From NCBI GenBank assembly GCA_024742815.1, contig JANSXX010000002.1, positions 124,001 through 188,000 on the forward strand: a stretch of DNA of 64,000 bases. Direction: 5' to 3'. Below the pieces are notes generated by a model. It ran no database searches. It worked only from the letters and a program-made list of their open reading frames with translations, and was not told the DNA's origin. Source of the stretch: HXMU1420-13 sp024742815. GTDB lineage: Bacteria > Bacteroidota > Rhodothermia > Balneolales > Balneolaceae. A program made the position numbers and the translations under genes. Below, piece by piece: positions 1 to 9,069 of the stretch (positions within the stretch are counted from its first letter, which is position 1; each line of letters begins with the position of its first letter).

Positions 1-121
1 ACAAAATGATGGTTATCTTACCGAAGCCACTCTGTTTGGCGAGCTTTTTGCTACAGAAGACTTCAAAGAAGGTACCTCTGCTTTCTTCGAGAAACGAAAA
101 CCTAGTTTCTCAGGTAAATAA
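1..121 (+). CDS. enoyl-CoA hydratase/isomerase family protein, C-terminal end only
   Basis: Only the last 39 codons are in the window, read in the frame that starts at base 2 and stops with TAA at 119-121. The residues ELFATEDFKEGTSAFFEKRK followed by PSFSGK are the typical C-terminal helix of crotonase-fold enoyl-CoA hydratases, where the run ATED.KEG..AF.EKR.P is strongly conserved. The family hydrates or isomerises CoA thioesters, usually in fatty acid or branched-chain amino acid breakdown, but this fragment cannot tell the substrate. The next gene follows 75 bases later on the same strand, so co-transcription is possible. Confidence 0.75.
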   Translation, partial: QNDGYLTEATLFGELFATEDFKEGTSAFFEKRKPSFSGK

Positions 122-196
122 GAACCAATAATTAGTTCATGAGCGACGAGCCTCCATCGGGTAGCAAATCTATAATAAAATTCGGGAGCCAATAAC

Positions 197-1471
197 ATGG
201 AATGGCTTCTGATCGTACTCACCATCATTTTAAGCGGATTCTTTTCGGGATCTGAAATAGCCTTCGTTTCAGCGAATAAGTTGAAACTCGAAGTAGCTTC
301 GCGAAAGCGTAATATGCTGGCAAGTTCTATAAATTTTTTCAAGAATAATCCCGACACATTTCTTACCACAACCTTAGTTGGGAATAATATCATTAATGTA
401 CTGTACGCTACACTAATGGCGATTTTTTTGGTGTCACCCATTTCGAATTATTCGATAGAGTGGTTTAATCATTCACCGTCGGAGATAGAGATTTTACTGG
501 TGCAGACATTAATTGCGTCCGTTTTAATTATGATATTCGGTGAAATCATACCAAAAGCAATATTTCGTGCACAGGCTGATTTTATGATGAATGTGATTGC
601 TGTTCCACTCCGCATATTCTATTACGTGCTTCGGCCATTAATTGGCTTGGCAAATAGTTCTTCGAATGTGCTGATTAAGTGGTTTGTACCTGATGCTGAG
701 AAAACCGAATCTTTTTATCGTCGGCAGGATGTGGAACTGATATTCAAGGAATTGAAAGAAGGTGGGGGTGGAAGTGATCTTGATGAAGATGACTCCGAAA
801 TTCTGCAGAACGTGCTCGAGTTATCGAACATGCGTGTAAAAGATTCAATGATTCCACGTATCGAGATATTAGCGGTAGAACGGAATACTCCGGTAGATGA
901 GGCGCTAGAATTGCTGATAAATTCAGGTCATTCAAAACTGCCTGTGTATCGCGAATCCATTGATGATGTAATTGGAGTTGTTTTTGCATCTGATTTCTTT
1001 GACAAACCGAAATCATTGAACGAAATAATCCGACCGGTTAAACTGATCCCTTCGTCTAAAAAATCGAAAGATTTGCTCACTGAATTTCGACAATCAAATT
1101 TATCTGTGGCTATAGTTTTGGATGAGTATGGCGGTACAGCAGGTATGGTTACTATCGAAGACTTACTGGAAGAAGTTGTTGGCGATATACAAGATGAACA
1201 CGATAAAGACGACGATATTATGAAGCGTCTTTCATCAAACACGTATGTGATAAGCGGTAGTGTTGAAATTGAAGAATTAATGGAGAAGTTTGAAGAAATT
1301 GAACTTCCGTTGGAACCTTCCGAGTATGATACCGTAGCGGGCTACCTGATAAATCATTTAGGGCGAATCCCAAAAGTGAACGAAGAGTTGTTAATTGAGG
1401 GCAAAAAGTTCATTATCAGTAAAGCAACTCAAAGCCGTATTGAAACGGTAAAACTCATTTTAATTGAGTGA
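197..1471 (+). CDS. CNNM/CorC-HlyC family membrane protein with CBS pair
   Basis: 424 residues in the usual order for this family: an N-terminal DUF21/CNNM transmembrane domain (about residues 1-185, with hydrophobic helices near 1-22, 57-80, 93-118 and 130-160), a pair of CBS domains (about 205-330, including MIPRIEIL and EYGGTAGMVTIEDLLEEVVG), and a C-terminal CorC_HlyC domain (about 335-424, including EYDTVAGYLINHLGRIP). Members are linked to Mg2+ or Co2+ transport or resistance. In the Bacteroidota, the gliding-motility protein GldE has the same architecture, so the exact role is open. The protein sits in the inner membrane with its CBS domains in the cytoplasm, where they probably sense adenine nucleotides. 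The length is normal and the ATG start is followed at once by the first membrane segment. Confidence 0.85.
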   Translation: MEWLLIVLTIILSGFFSGSEIAFVSANKLKLEVASRKRNMLASSINFFKNNPDTFLTTTLVGNNIINVLYATLMAIFLVSPISNYSIEWFNHSPSEIEILLVQTLIASVLIMIFGEIIPKAIFRAQADFMMNVIAVPLRIFYYVLRPLIGLANSSSNVLIKWFVPDAEKTESFYRRQDVELIFKELKEGGGGSDLDEDDSEILQNVLELSNMRVKDSMIPRIEILAVERNTPVDEALELLINSGHSKLPVYRESIDDVIGVVFASDFFDKPKSLNEIIRPVKLIPSSKKSKDLLTEFRQSNLSVAIVLDEYGGTAGMVTIEDLLEEVVGDIQDEHDKDDDIMKRLSSNTYVISGSVEIEELMEKFEEIELPLEPSEYDTVAGYLINHLGRIPKVNEELLIEGKKFIISKATQSRIETVKLILIE

Positions 1472-1545
1472 TAAAGTCGCAAAATTGTGAAATATCTTTC
1501 ATCCTTTACGACTATGTAACTCTATAACTTTGTAACTGTTAAGTA

Positions 1546-3258
1546 ATGTTTGATAATTATCCTGAATGGTCGCAAGAATTTGCAAGAAAATATCTAAGCC
1601 GAACCATAAACACTTTTTTGTTACATGGTAATGTTCATGATTTAGTACCGCTAAAAGATAAAGATGGAACTGAATTTCATCGGCTTAAATCGTTCCTTTC
1701 GGATGAATTTTTTGGTGCTCGTGATTATGTGATTTTTTACGATCGCTCATCCGGTATTTATTTTCGAGATAAGGAGTCGCAGGCAGACTTTAACCAAGCA
1801 ATTGCCGGTAGAGATAGTTTAGTTGGAACCGATTATGCTAAGAAAATGCCTAAAGATCCGGTTCGTGTGTTTTCACTGCTCGAGCAATACTTTCGACTTC
1901 GTTTAGATCAAAAGAAAAGTGTGGCACTAATTATTGATTATGCCGAAACCATTATTCCAATGAGTGATGCAGGCTCAACGGGAAATGAAGACCGTACTTC
2001 TTTAGTGTACTTAAGCCGATGGGCACATGATCCCATGTTTTTAGCGTCAGATTTTACCAATGTGTTGATTACTGAGAATCTTGCTGATCTGAATAAAACG
2101 CTGATCCAAAATCCATATACCACGGAAATAAAAATCACTATTCCGGGAGAAAAGAACCGATTGGATTTCATCAATTTCGAAACCGAAAACGATGATTTTG
2201 CAAAACTCTCTGAAGTAAAACCGGAAATCATTGCCCAGCAAACGGCAGGGTTGAATTATGTGAATATTCGATCGGTACTATCAAATGCCAGAGAGAATGA
2301 AGAAACCATTACTTTTGAAAGTTTATCCGAAAACAAAAAAGAGCTAATCGAAGCCGAAGCTTATGGTTTGTTGGAGTTTGTAGAAACCCAATACTCTTTG
2401 GATAATGTTGCCGGACATTCTCAGGTTAAAGCGCATCTTCGCCAAGCCGTTCAAGCTCTTAAAGACGGTCGACAAGATGTAATGCCTATGGGCTATTTGG
2501 TATGCGGACCCGTAGGTACCGGGAAAACCTTCTTGGTTACTTGTTTTGCTAGCGAAGTGGGTATTCCAATGGTAAAGTTGAAGAATTTCCGAAGCCAATG
2601 GCAGGGTGTAACCGAAGGGAATCTCCAAAAGATATTATCCATTCTAAAGGCAATGGCACCGGTTGCTGTGATGATTGACGAGGCCGATGCATACCTAGGG
2701 GATCGATCGTCGAGTGGAGATAGCGGCGTTTCATCCCGTGTATTCTCTCAAATTGCTACCTTTATGAGTGATACCACTAACCGTGGCCGAATCATTTGGT
2801 TTTTGATGACAGCCCGCCCGGATTTGATGCCCATCGATTTAAAGCGACAGGGAAGAGCAGAAGAGCATTTAGCGTTATTCCCGCCTCATACCAACGAAGA
2901 ACGTGTTGAGTTGTTCGAGGCTATGAAAAAGAAAACCGGAATTAAAATGTCGGAAGAGTATATCCCCGCAATTATTGAGGAAGGCTTCAAAACATTTTCC
3001 GGCGCAGATATGGAAGCGGCTCTTACACGAGCTAAATTCCGCGCAGCAGCCGAAAAATTAGACGAAGTTACACCCGCAGTTCTTGACGTTGCATTATCAG
3101 ATTTTATCCCTCCAACTTATCCTGAAGAGGTAGAATTACAAACCTTAAACGCAGTTATTGAATGTACGTCCAAAGAATTATTGCCCGAACGTTATCGAGA
3201 AATGGATCGAAACGAAATCTTAAGCAAGATTGAGGAGCTGAAGTTTAAAGTGGGGTAA
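1546..3258 (+). CDS. AAA family ATPase with a degenerate first AAA-like half
   Basis: 570 residues. The second half is a clear AAA module: Walker A GPVGTGKT at 321-328, Walker B VAVMIDEAD at 373-381, a sensor-1 stretch near FLMTARPDL, and a downstream Arg in DLKRQGRAEEH. The first half (about 1-260) looks like a second AAA fold without a P-loop: it has a Walker B-like ALIIDYAE at 127-134 and a sensor-like NVLITENLADLN near 172-183, but no GxxGxGK. It is therefore probably a tandem AAA protein with one active site per subunit, acting as a ring remodeller. The substrate cannot be seen. It lies 74 bases after the CNNM gene on the same strand and ends convergently with the next gene, with a hairpin between them. 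Confidence 0.75.
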   Translation: MFDNYPEWSQEFARKYLSRTINTFLLHGNVHDLVPLKDKDGTEFHRLKSFLSDEFFGARDYVIFYDRSSGIYFRDKESQADFNQAIAGRDSLVGTDYAKKMPKDPVRVFSLLEQYFRLRLDQKKSVALIIDYAETIIPMSDAGSTGNEDRTSLVYLSRWAHDPMFLASDFTNVLITENLADLNKTLIQNPYTTEIKITIPGEKNRLDFINFETENDDFAKLSEVKPEIIAQQTAGLNYVNIRSVLSNARENEETITFESLSENKKELIEAEAYGLLEFVETQYSLDNVAGHSQVKAHLRQAVQALKDGRQDVMPMGYLVCGPVGTGKTFLVTCFASEVGIPMVKLKNFRSQWQGVTEGNLQKILSILKAMAPVAVMIDEADAYLGDRSSSGDSGVSSRVFSQIATFMSDTTNRGRIIWFLMTARPDLMPIDLKRQGRAEEHLALFPPHTNEERVELFEAMKKKTGIKMSEEYIPAIIEEGFKTFSGADMEAALTRAKFRAAAEKLDEVTPAVLDVALSDFIPPTYPEEVELQTLNAVIECTSKELLPERYREMDRNEILSKIEELKFKVG

Positions 3259-3260
3259 TA

Positions 3261-3289
3261 ATTATTCTATCTATCCCAAATAGAATAAT
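3261..3289. terminator. hairpin between convergent genes
   Basis: ATTATTCTAT at 3261-3270 pairs with ATAGAATAAT at 3280-3289 around a 9-base loop. It starts just after the stop of the + strand ATPase gene and overlaps the last codons of the - strand gene that ends at 3267. Its position between two convergent genes fits a bidirectional terminator, but the stem is AT-rich and there is no strong T run, so efficiency is uncertain. Confidence 0.5.
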
Positions 3290-4520
3290 AGCTTTTAAGC
3301 GCATACTTAAGGTTAAAAGTAACTGCGGTATAGCGAATATTGTTAAAATCGGTATAGTCAGTAATAGTACGATCTAAAAATTCGAATCTCGCCTCTGTAC
3401 TAATTCGATTGTACAAGTTGAGGCCCAATGCGAATGTTGGGAGAAGATTATCATTATTATATTTGAAATCAGCCCGTTCTTCATGATCTACTGAAATACC
3501 TTCTCGTATTATAAGTGGTTTTGCAATACCTGCATCTATATATAGCTTTACAGGATATTTTGTTGGTAAGTAACCCCGAATTGCAAAGGAGAAGTACAAA
3601 TAATCGGTATGTTTTTCGACGAATTCTTCACCAAGAGGTAAGTCGATAAACGAACTTTGAAAGGATCGGGCTAAATCAATTCGGGCCAGAGTAGATAGCC
3701 GGTTTCTACTACGTGCTAATAGATATTCGAACTCAATGCCCACATTTGTTAGTCCAAAATCTTTCCATTCGAATAAATCTTCTGAAGTTATTCTTTCGGT
3801 TGAGGTAATTGAACTCCATCGGATTCCTGTAAATGCGGAAATGTTGAGATACCTGAGGGAATGATTTTGAGCTCTTGAAATTACTTTATAAGAACTTTTT
3901 TCGCAGTCATTCAAGTATTTGATGAAATTCGACAGTGACTCTTCAGTATAGGTGAGGTCATCAATCGATTTCGTGTAGTTGAAACAAGAATCTAGTTTAT
4001 CTAGTTGTTCCCTGTAAGCATTATTATTGTATACTCCTCTTGGACCTTCGAATTGCTTATATATCAGCTGGTTGGGAGAGCTTTCACTTGATGATTGGAC
4101 GAAAAATAGGGTATAATCATTAGTCACGTATCTGTAAAGTGATATTTGTCCTTCTATTATCATTTCCAGAAATACGTGTTGTCTTTCAAATGCAGGATTT
4201 TGTAATGAATTAATGCTTTTTGCAGACGTATCTACCTGAACTTGATAAGATTCTAGTCGTGTGCCAGATACAACTACAACTTTTGCTTGAGCTGGATTGA
4301 GAGTAATGGGTTCACTTTTCCTAGTCTTTTTAAAGCGAATTAAATCCGGACTTTTATTCAAAAATGATCGATCAATGTATCCGGAATGCGTAGATGCTTC
4401 CTCATCTAGGTAAAAACCAGATTCAAACATCGACTGCCCATGTACGCTACCTGACAGAATTAGGACAGTAATTATTGAATAAAAGTATAAATATTTGACC
4501 ATATCCTTGAACATAATCAA
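3267..4520 (-). CDS. exported protein of unknown function with outer-membrane-like C-terminus
   Basis: 417 residues. It begins with a short polar stretch and a hydrophobic signal (about residues 10-27, ending SGSVHGQ), so it is probably exported. Residues 28-170 resemble the N-terminal part of many Bacteroidota envelope proteins that describe a response to a 'seTRKSEPITLNP' type motif, with no family I can name. The C-terminal half (about 225-417) alternates hydrophobic and polar residues and ends YYSIWDR, suggesting a beta-barrel or barrel-like domain. ATG choice: a second Met at residue 4 is equally possible. It runs alone on the - strand, upstream of nothing obviously co-transcribed. Function unknown. 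Confidence 0.6.
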   Translation of the reverse strand: MIMFKDMVKYLYFYSIITVLILSGSVHGQSMFESGFYLDEEASTHSGYIDRSFLNKSPDLIRFKKTRKSEPITLNPAQAKVVVVSGTRLESYQVQVDTSAKSINSLQNPAFERQHVFLEMIIEGQISLYRYVTNDYTLFFVQSSSESSPNQLIYKQFEGPRGVYNNNAYREQLDKLDSCFNYTKSIDDLTYTEESLSNFIKYLNDCEKSSYKVISRAQNHSLRYLNISAFTGIRWSSITSTERITSEDLFEWKDFGLTNVGIEFEYLLARSRNRLSTLARIDLARSFQSSFIDLPLGEEFVEKHTDYLYFSFAIRGYLPTKYPVKLYIDAGIAKPLIIREGISVDHEERADFKYNNDNLLPTFALGLNLYNRISTEARFEFLDRTITDYTDFNNIRYTAVTFNLKYALKSYYSIWDR

Positions 4521-4573
4521 ATATTTAGATTTTTAAATTGCAGATTTAAATAATATTCAGGAAAGCAGGTTTG

Positions 4574-4741
4574 TTAGTTTTCCAGTGCATCAATTTGTTT
4601 AAGCACCTCATTAGCTTCTTGCGCTTTCTGATCGCTAAGTGTTCTGTTGGATGTAGATAATCTGTACGATTCCTCCATCAACTTCTGATATTTCTCGTTA
4701 AGCTTATCTGCTTCTGATTTCTTTTTGAATAGTCCGAACAT
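4574..4741 (-). CDS. Lacal_2735 family small protein
   Basis: 55 residues that I translated by hand from the - strand. They begin MFGLFKKKSEADKLNEKYQK, continue with a helical, charged stretch and contain the diagnostic SNRTLSDQKAQEANE. This matches the small Lacal_2735 family that is widespread in Bacteroidota and relatives: a short N-terminal FGLFKKK followed by one amphipathic helix. No function is established for the family. The gene stands alone between two - strand envelope genes, 53 bases downstream of the start of one and 91 bases after the stop of the other. The codon use and unbroken frame support it as real in spite of its size. Confidence 0.8.
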   Translation of the reverse strand: MFGLFKKKSEADKLNEKYQKLMEESYRLSTSNRTLSDQKAQEANEVLKQIDALEN

Positions 4742-4832
4742 GATGGTGTGTTTTGTAGGTTAGAATAGATAAACCTACGTTTAATAATGATTCGTTCGTA
4801 AGCAGATAAAAAAACTGGGGTGAAAAACTATA

Positions 4833-5339
4833 TTAGTCTTCCTTTATCCAAAGATTAGAGTTAGCTCTATTCTGGTAGTCAAGTAATGAGTTTGGGTAAT
4901 TTATCCAATCAACCTGTTTAACTATTTTACCCTTTTCATTTAGTGTTAACACAGTTGTAAAGTGCATCGCTTCATACATAGTATTGTGCCACTGAAAAGG
5001 AGTAAAAAACCCTTTGCTGATTATAGTATTATCATCGATATATAGCTCTTCGACTACCAGGGAAACGGTATCAATAAGTTGTAAATCTGGATTCTCCCAA
5101 TTGAAGAATTCCTTTAGTTCATCAACACCATCGAGTGAAACTCCACTTACTATATCTTCAAAGACGACGGCAGAATCATAATAGGAGAGAAAATCATTAA
5201 AATCTGATCGTTCGGCATAGGTTTGATAATAGCGCTCAGCAACATCGGTAAGATTTTCAGATGATGATGTTGTACAGCCTATGCATAAAATCACTAACCA
5301 AAAAAGAGAGTATTGTGAATTTTTTTTACCGGCTGACAT
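4833..5339 (-). CDS. lipoprotein with SnoaL/NTF2-like fold
   Basis: 168 residues. A short signal with lipobox LVILCIGC places the lipidated Cys near residue 22. The rest (about 30-160) has the pattern of the SnoaL/NTF2-like superfamily: an N-terminal helix DVAERYYQTYAERSDFNDF, then FYDSAVVFED and EELKEFF-like segments, and C-terminal beta strands ending KQVDWINYP. Such proteins bind small ligands or act as polyketide-cyclase-like domains, often without a known substrate. It ends 8 bases before the start of the membrane-protein gene upstream, so the two probably share a transcript (5737 to 4833). Assignment to the fold is by pattern only. Confidence 0.65.
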   Translation of the reverse strand: MSAGKKNSQYSLFWLVILCIGCTTSSSENLTDVAERYYQTYAERSDFNDFLSYYDSAVVFEDIVSGVSLDGVDELKEFFNWENPDLQLIDTVSLVVEELYIDDNTIISKGFFTPFQWHNTMYEAMHFTTVLTLNEKGKIVKQVDWINYPNSLLDYQNRANSNLWIKED

Positions 5340-5347
5340 ATAACGAT

Positions 5348-5737
5348 TTAGGTTTCCGCTTTTCGGTTTATCGATTTCAAAATAAGTAAAGTGAGGCTAC
5401 CACTTATACAAAGACTTATAGATACCAAAAATCTGTTAATCATGTCACTAATAGGCATTGCTGTTGAGAAATAAGCGACGGTATCCATAAAAATAATGGA
5501 GCCTACCACGAATAGTAACGCTCGGAGTTTACTATTCTTCTGAGGGATTAACACAGTAGCTACTCCGGTTATAAAGCCTGCCAAAATATTCATCAAATAA
5601 CGGGCATTTGTAGCAGTTGTAATTTCATCAAGACCGAAATAATACCCCATGTTTGTTAAACTTACCGAGAGAAAGTAGGCTCCCGCTAATCCAACTATAA
5701 AGCTTAGACCAATGCGAGAGCGTTCACGTTTTTCCAT
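5348..5737 (-). CDS. small integral membrane protein, unknown function
   Basis: 129 residues with four likely transmembrane segments (about 11-31, 46-65, 70-90 and 98-120) and a basic N-terminus MEKRERSR, which suggests the N-terminus is cytoplasmic. I recognise no family. It lies between the gamma-glutamylcyclotransferase-like gene (3 bases upstream) and the SnoaL-like lipoprotein gene (8 bases downstream), so the three - strand genes are probably one operon. Confidence 0.6.
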   Translation of the reverse strand: MEKRERSRIGLSFIVGLAGAYFLSVSLTNMGYYFGLDEITTATNARYLMNILAGFITGVATVLIPQKNSKLRALLFVVGSIIFMDTVAYFSTAMPISDMINRFLVSISLCISGSLTLLILKSINRKAET

Positions 5738-5740
5738 TCG

Positions 5741-6145
5741 TTATCTATGTCCTTGTTTGTCATTATATTTACCAGTTGCAATCATTCTTAGCCCGGTTAA
5801 GTTCCTGTTGTAGATATAGGTTGATGCGTTAAATTGGATATTATTCACATTAACTGGAATAATTTCTTTGCGGTATTCATTGGGTTCATCGAATTCAGGT
5901 CCGCATTCTTCAAAGGCATCCAAAAAGGCTATTAGATCACGCGCGTTTCGGTCTATTCTGTAAACTTCACCAAACACTTTTAAATTTGATGTCTTCTCAT
6001 AAATAATTCCGGGATAGGATCCCAAATCAAACATTCTTCCAAAAGTGTACCCTTCTCCAATTAAGGTGCAGTGCGAGCGAATAGTTTTGGCAGCTTCATT
6101 ATCGTAATCAGATTTAAGCAGGCCGTAGACAAATAGATAGTTCAT
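5741..6145 (-). CDS. gamma-glutamylcyclotransferase (AIG2/GGCT-like) family protein
   Basis: 134 residues. The N-terminal MNYLFVYGLLKSDYDN is the family's substrate-loop signature (YGxLxxg), followed by GEGYTFGRMFDLGSYPGI and GEVYRI, and an acidic FEECGPEFDEPNEYRKEI segment where the catalytic Glu lies. The family includes gamma-glutamylcyclotransferases and gamma-glutamylamine cyclotransferases, acting in glutathione or isopeptide turnover in the cytoplasm. Length is normal. It heads a likely three-gene - strand operon with the membrane protein and the lipoprotein. Confidence 0.8.
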   Translation of the reverse strand: MNYLFVYGLLKSDYDNEAAKTIRSHCTLIGEGYTFGRMFDLGSYPGIIYEKTSNLKVFGEVYRIDRNARDLIAFLDAFEECGPEFDEPNEYRKEIIPVNVNNIQFNASTYIYNRNLTGLRMIATGKYNDKQGHR

Positions 6146-6156
6146 AGTGCATCAAA

Positions 6157-6188
6157 ATAAAAAAGCCGACGATGAATATCGCCGGCTT
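6157..6188 (-). terminator. rho-independent terminator of the azurin gene
   Basis: Read on the - strand, AAGCCGGCGAT and ATCGTCGGCTT form an 11-bp stem with one G-T pair around a short ATTC loop, followed by TTTTTTATTTT. It lies 31 bases past the azurin stop and just before the start of the cyclotransferase gene, separating two transcripts. Confidence 0.85.
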
Positions 6189-6218
6189 CTGAGTCAGGAG
6201 ATTGAGTAATTATGAAAA

Positions 6219-6671
6219 TTACTCAACAATAAATTTTCCATTCATTAATGCATAGTGCCCAGGAAAGCTACAAATGAATACATACTCACCTTTAGCAGGT
6301 GCTTCAAATTCAATGGTAGTTTCTTCGCCACCTCCAATTAAATCGGTGTACACGATAGTTCCTTCGCCATTAGCAGGAATGTACTCATTATCGCGAGCCT
6401 GCACTGCTTTTTGGGCAAAAGGACCCATTTCTGTGTCTTTGGTTAGAAGCACCCAGTTGTGTCCCATGGCCGCTTTCGGAAGTTTGCCAACATGCTTTAA
6501 AGTAAGAACGATGGTATCGCCTTCTTTAACTCTGATTTCGCTCATGTTGAACTTCATTTGATCGTTTGATTCGATCACGATTTCAACCTTATCTCTGGAT
6601 GATAGTTCGTTGTTAGCCGGGGTAAATGGGTTTACCATTACAAGTGCTAATAGTGTGATGATGAAAGTCAT
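6219..6671 (-). CDS. azurin (type 1 copper protein)
   Basis: 150 residues. A hydrophobic N-terminus (about 1-20) gives export. The mature part shows the type 1 copper site of azurin: His in MGHNWVLL, then Cys, His and Met in CSFPGHYALMNG, a spacing (C-x4-H-x4-M) typical of azurins and related cupredoxins. Azurin carries electrons in the periplasm, usually to or from cytochromes. Monocistronic on the - strand with its own terminator at 6157-6188, and 174 bases from the divergent pheA gene, so this gap must hold both promoters. Confidence 0.9.
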   Translation of the reverse strand: MTFIITLLALVMVNPFTPANNELSSRDKVEIVIESNDQMKFNMSEIRVKEGDTIVLTLKHVGKLPKAAMGHNWVLLTKDTEMGPFAQKAVQARDNEYIPANGEGTIVYTDLIGGGEETTIEFEAPAKGEYVFICSFPGHYALMNGKFIVE

Positions 6672-6845
6672 ATTCCTCTAATATTTTATGTTTCAAATTC
6701 TTTTGAAAATACGAACCGAATGTGAAGATTCTGTGAATTCAATTAATGAACTAAAAAATACTTTTGATCGCTCCACTTTTAAGTCAAAATTATACCCCAA
6801 CTTTGCTACCTTCAGCCTCACACACTTATTGAAGCACATTTATAT

Positions 6846-7985
6846 ATGAAGAAGGAATTAGAATCGATTCGAAAACGACTCGACGAAATCGATCGTAGTA
6901 TCTTAACGGCTTTAGCAGAACGACAAGGATTGGTGAAAGAGGTTTCATCCTATAAACTTACTACCAACACCGGTATCCGTGATATGGAGAGAGAAGAACG
7001 ATTACTAAATAAAATCAGAGATATAGCCGCTGAAATTGGGTTGGATAGATATTATGCTGAACATTTATTTCGAGAAATAATTACAAATTCGGTGCGGTAT
7101 CAAACACACTCATTGCTTGATCACCAAAATGAAAATAAAGCGAGTCACATCAGTGTGAGTTACCAAGGTACGGATGGAGCTTATAGTCATCTTGCTGCGC
7201 AACGACATTTTAATGAGCGCTACGAACATGTTGATTGTTATGGTTACGATACCTTTCAGGATGCAGCAAAGGCATTAAAAGATGGTCATGTTCATTATGC
7301 TTTATTACCCATCGAAAACACAACAGCAGGATCTATAAATGATACCTATGATATTTTAGGAGATGCCGACATTCATGTTGTTGGGGAGGAGATCATAAAA
7401 GTTGTTCATTGTTTGTTAGCGGTTGAGCCGGTAGAAGTGAGTCAAATTCGGCGGATACTTTCTCATCCTAAAGCCATTGAACAATGCACAAATTTCTTAG
7501 CAAAATTGCCGAGGTGTAAAGTAGAATCGTATTTGGATACCGCAATTTCTGCTAAAAAAGTGATGGACGATGGGGATTTATCACAAGCAGCAATTGCAGG
7601 AGCTCACGCCGCTGATCATTATGGATTACACGTAATTGCCCACGACATTGCCAATCAAAAAGAAAATTATACGCGATTTGTAGTAGCATCAAGAGAACCG
7701 GTAACGGTTGATTTACAAATCCCTGCGAAAACGAGTTTAATGATGGTAACCTCACATCAGGAAGGCTCGCTGATGGAGTGTTTGAATGTGCTTCACAAAC
7801 ATGGAATTAACATTTGCAAGCTAGAATCACGACCGAAAATAAATGAGCCATTCCGGTATTCGTTTTATGTAGATATTGAAGCAAATGGCTCCGATCCGAA
7901 TACTGAAATGGCTCTTAAAGAATTAGCACTTGAAGCCGAAGAACTCAAAATTCTTGGCAGCTATGCAAAGCAGCTAAATGGTTAG
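6846..7985 (+). CDS. pheA: bifunctional chorismate mutase/prephenate dehydratase
   Basis: 379 residues. Residues 1-85 are an AroQ-type chorismate mutase (IRKRLDEIDRSILTALAER ... KLTTNTGIRDMEREERLL). Residues about 100-280 are prephenate dehydratase, with YQGTDGAYSHLAA, LLPIENTTAGSINDTYD and the catalytic-region NYTRFVV. Residues about 295-375 are an ACT domain with LESRPKINEPFRYSFYVDIE, the phenylalanine allosteric site. The protein converts chorismate to phenylpyruvate, is cytoplasmic and is expected to be feedback inhibited by Phe. It stands alone on the + strand and ends only 4 bases before the convergent porin-like gene. Confidence 0.92.
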   Translation: MKKELESIRKRLDEIDRSILTALAERQGLVKEVSSYKLTTNTGIRDMEREERLLNKIRDIAAEIGLDRYYAEHLFREIITNSVRYQTHSLLDHQNENKASHISVSYQGTDGAYSHLAAQRHFNERYEHVDCYGYDTFQDAAKALKDGHVHYALLPIENTTAGSINDTYDILGDADIHVVGEEIIKVVHCLLAVEPVEVSQIRRILSHPKAIEQCTNFLAKLPRCKVESYLDTAISAKKVMDDGDLSQAAIAGAHAADHYGLHVIAHDIANQKENYTRFVVASREPVTVDLQIPAKTSLMMVTSHQEGSLMECLNVLHKHGINICKLESRPKINEPFRYSFYVDIEANGSDPNTEMALKELALEAEELKILGSYAKQLNG

Positions 7986-7989
7986 ATAA

Positions 7990-9069
7990 TTAGTTAAAAG
8001 CGTAAGTTGCTCGAATAAATGTAGAATAAACGGTTGTACGCCCATCTGCTCTAAAGTCTCTGATTCTGTATCGTGCATCGAAAGCCCACTTTTCTGAGAA
8101 GAAAAAGCGATAGCGAATTTCCATCTCATCGGCACCGGCGCGATAAATATTTCGAGGAAGGAACCATTCATCGTCAGTTTTAGCGAACTCAATCATTATT
8201 TCATGCTGATCTGCGAAATTATTAATACCCACTGATGTAACCATGCTGGTTCCATTTTCAAAACTGGTAATTAAATTTTGACCAAATTCGCCGGCTACTC
8301 TAATTGATCCACCACGGAGAGCCTCACCTTGGGGGAAATCCAATGTAATTCTAGAGGTAAACGCCATGTAGTCAGCAAGGTCGTTACCTTTTACATAAAT
8401 CCCAGGTATGTATATCAAACCGAATCCTCTTTGGATAACATTATTTACTACTTCCCGACTTTCTGCTCCGGCATAAAATGTAAAGTTATGGTCGTTCTGT
8501 GAAAAATCTAAGCCTGATTGATCGTACTGAAAGGTAGGGTGATCTTGAGGATGATATTCTATAATCCCTTCTCCATACCAATTATTCTCGTAATCGAGAT
8601 ATCTCTTGTAAAAGATACCATCAGTCCAATGCACGTTGTTACTGTTACTCTGATATCTCGAATGAGATCTTTTCGCATTGGTTAGGGTGTTTAATGATTT
8701 TTGGAATCTACCAATTCTAAGTTCATTTTTTTCATCAATAAATCGGTAGTAAAATTCGTCAAAAGTTACCGATCCCCATGCAAGCCTACCTGAACCATCG
8801 GCTACTATTGTAGCTTTTAACGGCTCCAACTCTTTAGAGAGTAAATAAGCGAGTCGAACGCTAAATCGTTGATTTTCTGATATATTATAATGAACTCCCG
8901 GCCGTAATCGCATGGTATAATTATCGCCACCTAATCCATCTGCATTTGTGTCAGATCCAATGTGGGCGAATCTTACGTTTCCGTATATCTCGAATTTTGA
9001 ATTGTTTTGTGCATTTGCAATTTGAGTAGTGAAAAGAATTGCAAGGCCAACTAAGAATATCTTCTTCAT
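7990..9069 (-). CDS. exported porin-like outer membrane protein
   Basis: 359 residues. A clear signal peptide (MKKIFLVGLAILFTTQIANAQ, cleavage after about residue 20), then a barrel-like alternation of aromatic and polar strands with many Tyr/Arg pairs and a C-terminal TYAFN ending in an aromatic-plus-polar residue. RLRPGVHYNISENQRFSVRL near the N-terminus resembles alginate-export/DUF1302-type porins, but I cannot fix the family. It probably forms a channel in the outer membrane. It is convergent with pheA and transcribed alone; the carbonic anhydrase gene upstream has its own terminator at 9181-9214. Confidence 0.65.
   Translation of the reverse strand: MKKIFLVGLAILFTTQIANAQNNSKFEIYGNVRFAHIGSDTNADGLGGDNYTMRLRPGVHYNISENQRFSVRLAYLLSKELEPLKATIVADGSGRLAWGSVTFDEFYYRFIDEKNELRIGRFQKSLNTLTNAKRSHSRYQSNSNNVHWTDGIFYKRYLDYENNWYGEGIIEYHPQDHPTFQYDQSGLDFSQNDHNFTFYAGAESREVVNNVIQRGFGLIYIPGIYVKGNDLADYMAFTSRITLDFPQGEALRGGSIRVAGEFGQNLITSFENGTSMVTSVGINNFADQHEIMIEFAKTDDEWFLPRNIYRAGADEMEIRYRFFFSEKWAFDARYRIRDFRADGRTTVYSTFIRATYAFN

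Noticed and set aside
928..1242. Many 60-120-codon frames opposite or out of phase with clear genes, such as 928-1242 (-), 2344-2628 (-), 26409-26591 (+), 33476-33829 (+) and 51004-51231 (-)
   Set aside because: All are inside larger genes with recognised domains and show no family pattern.
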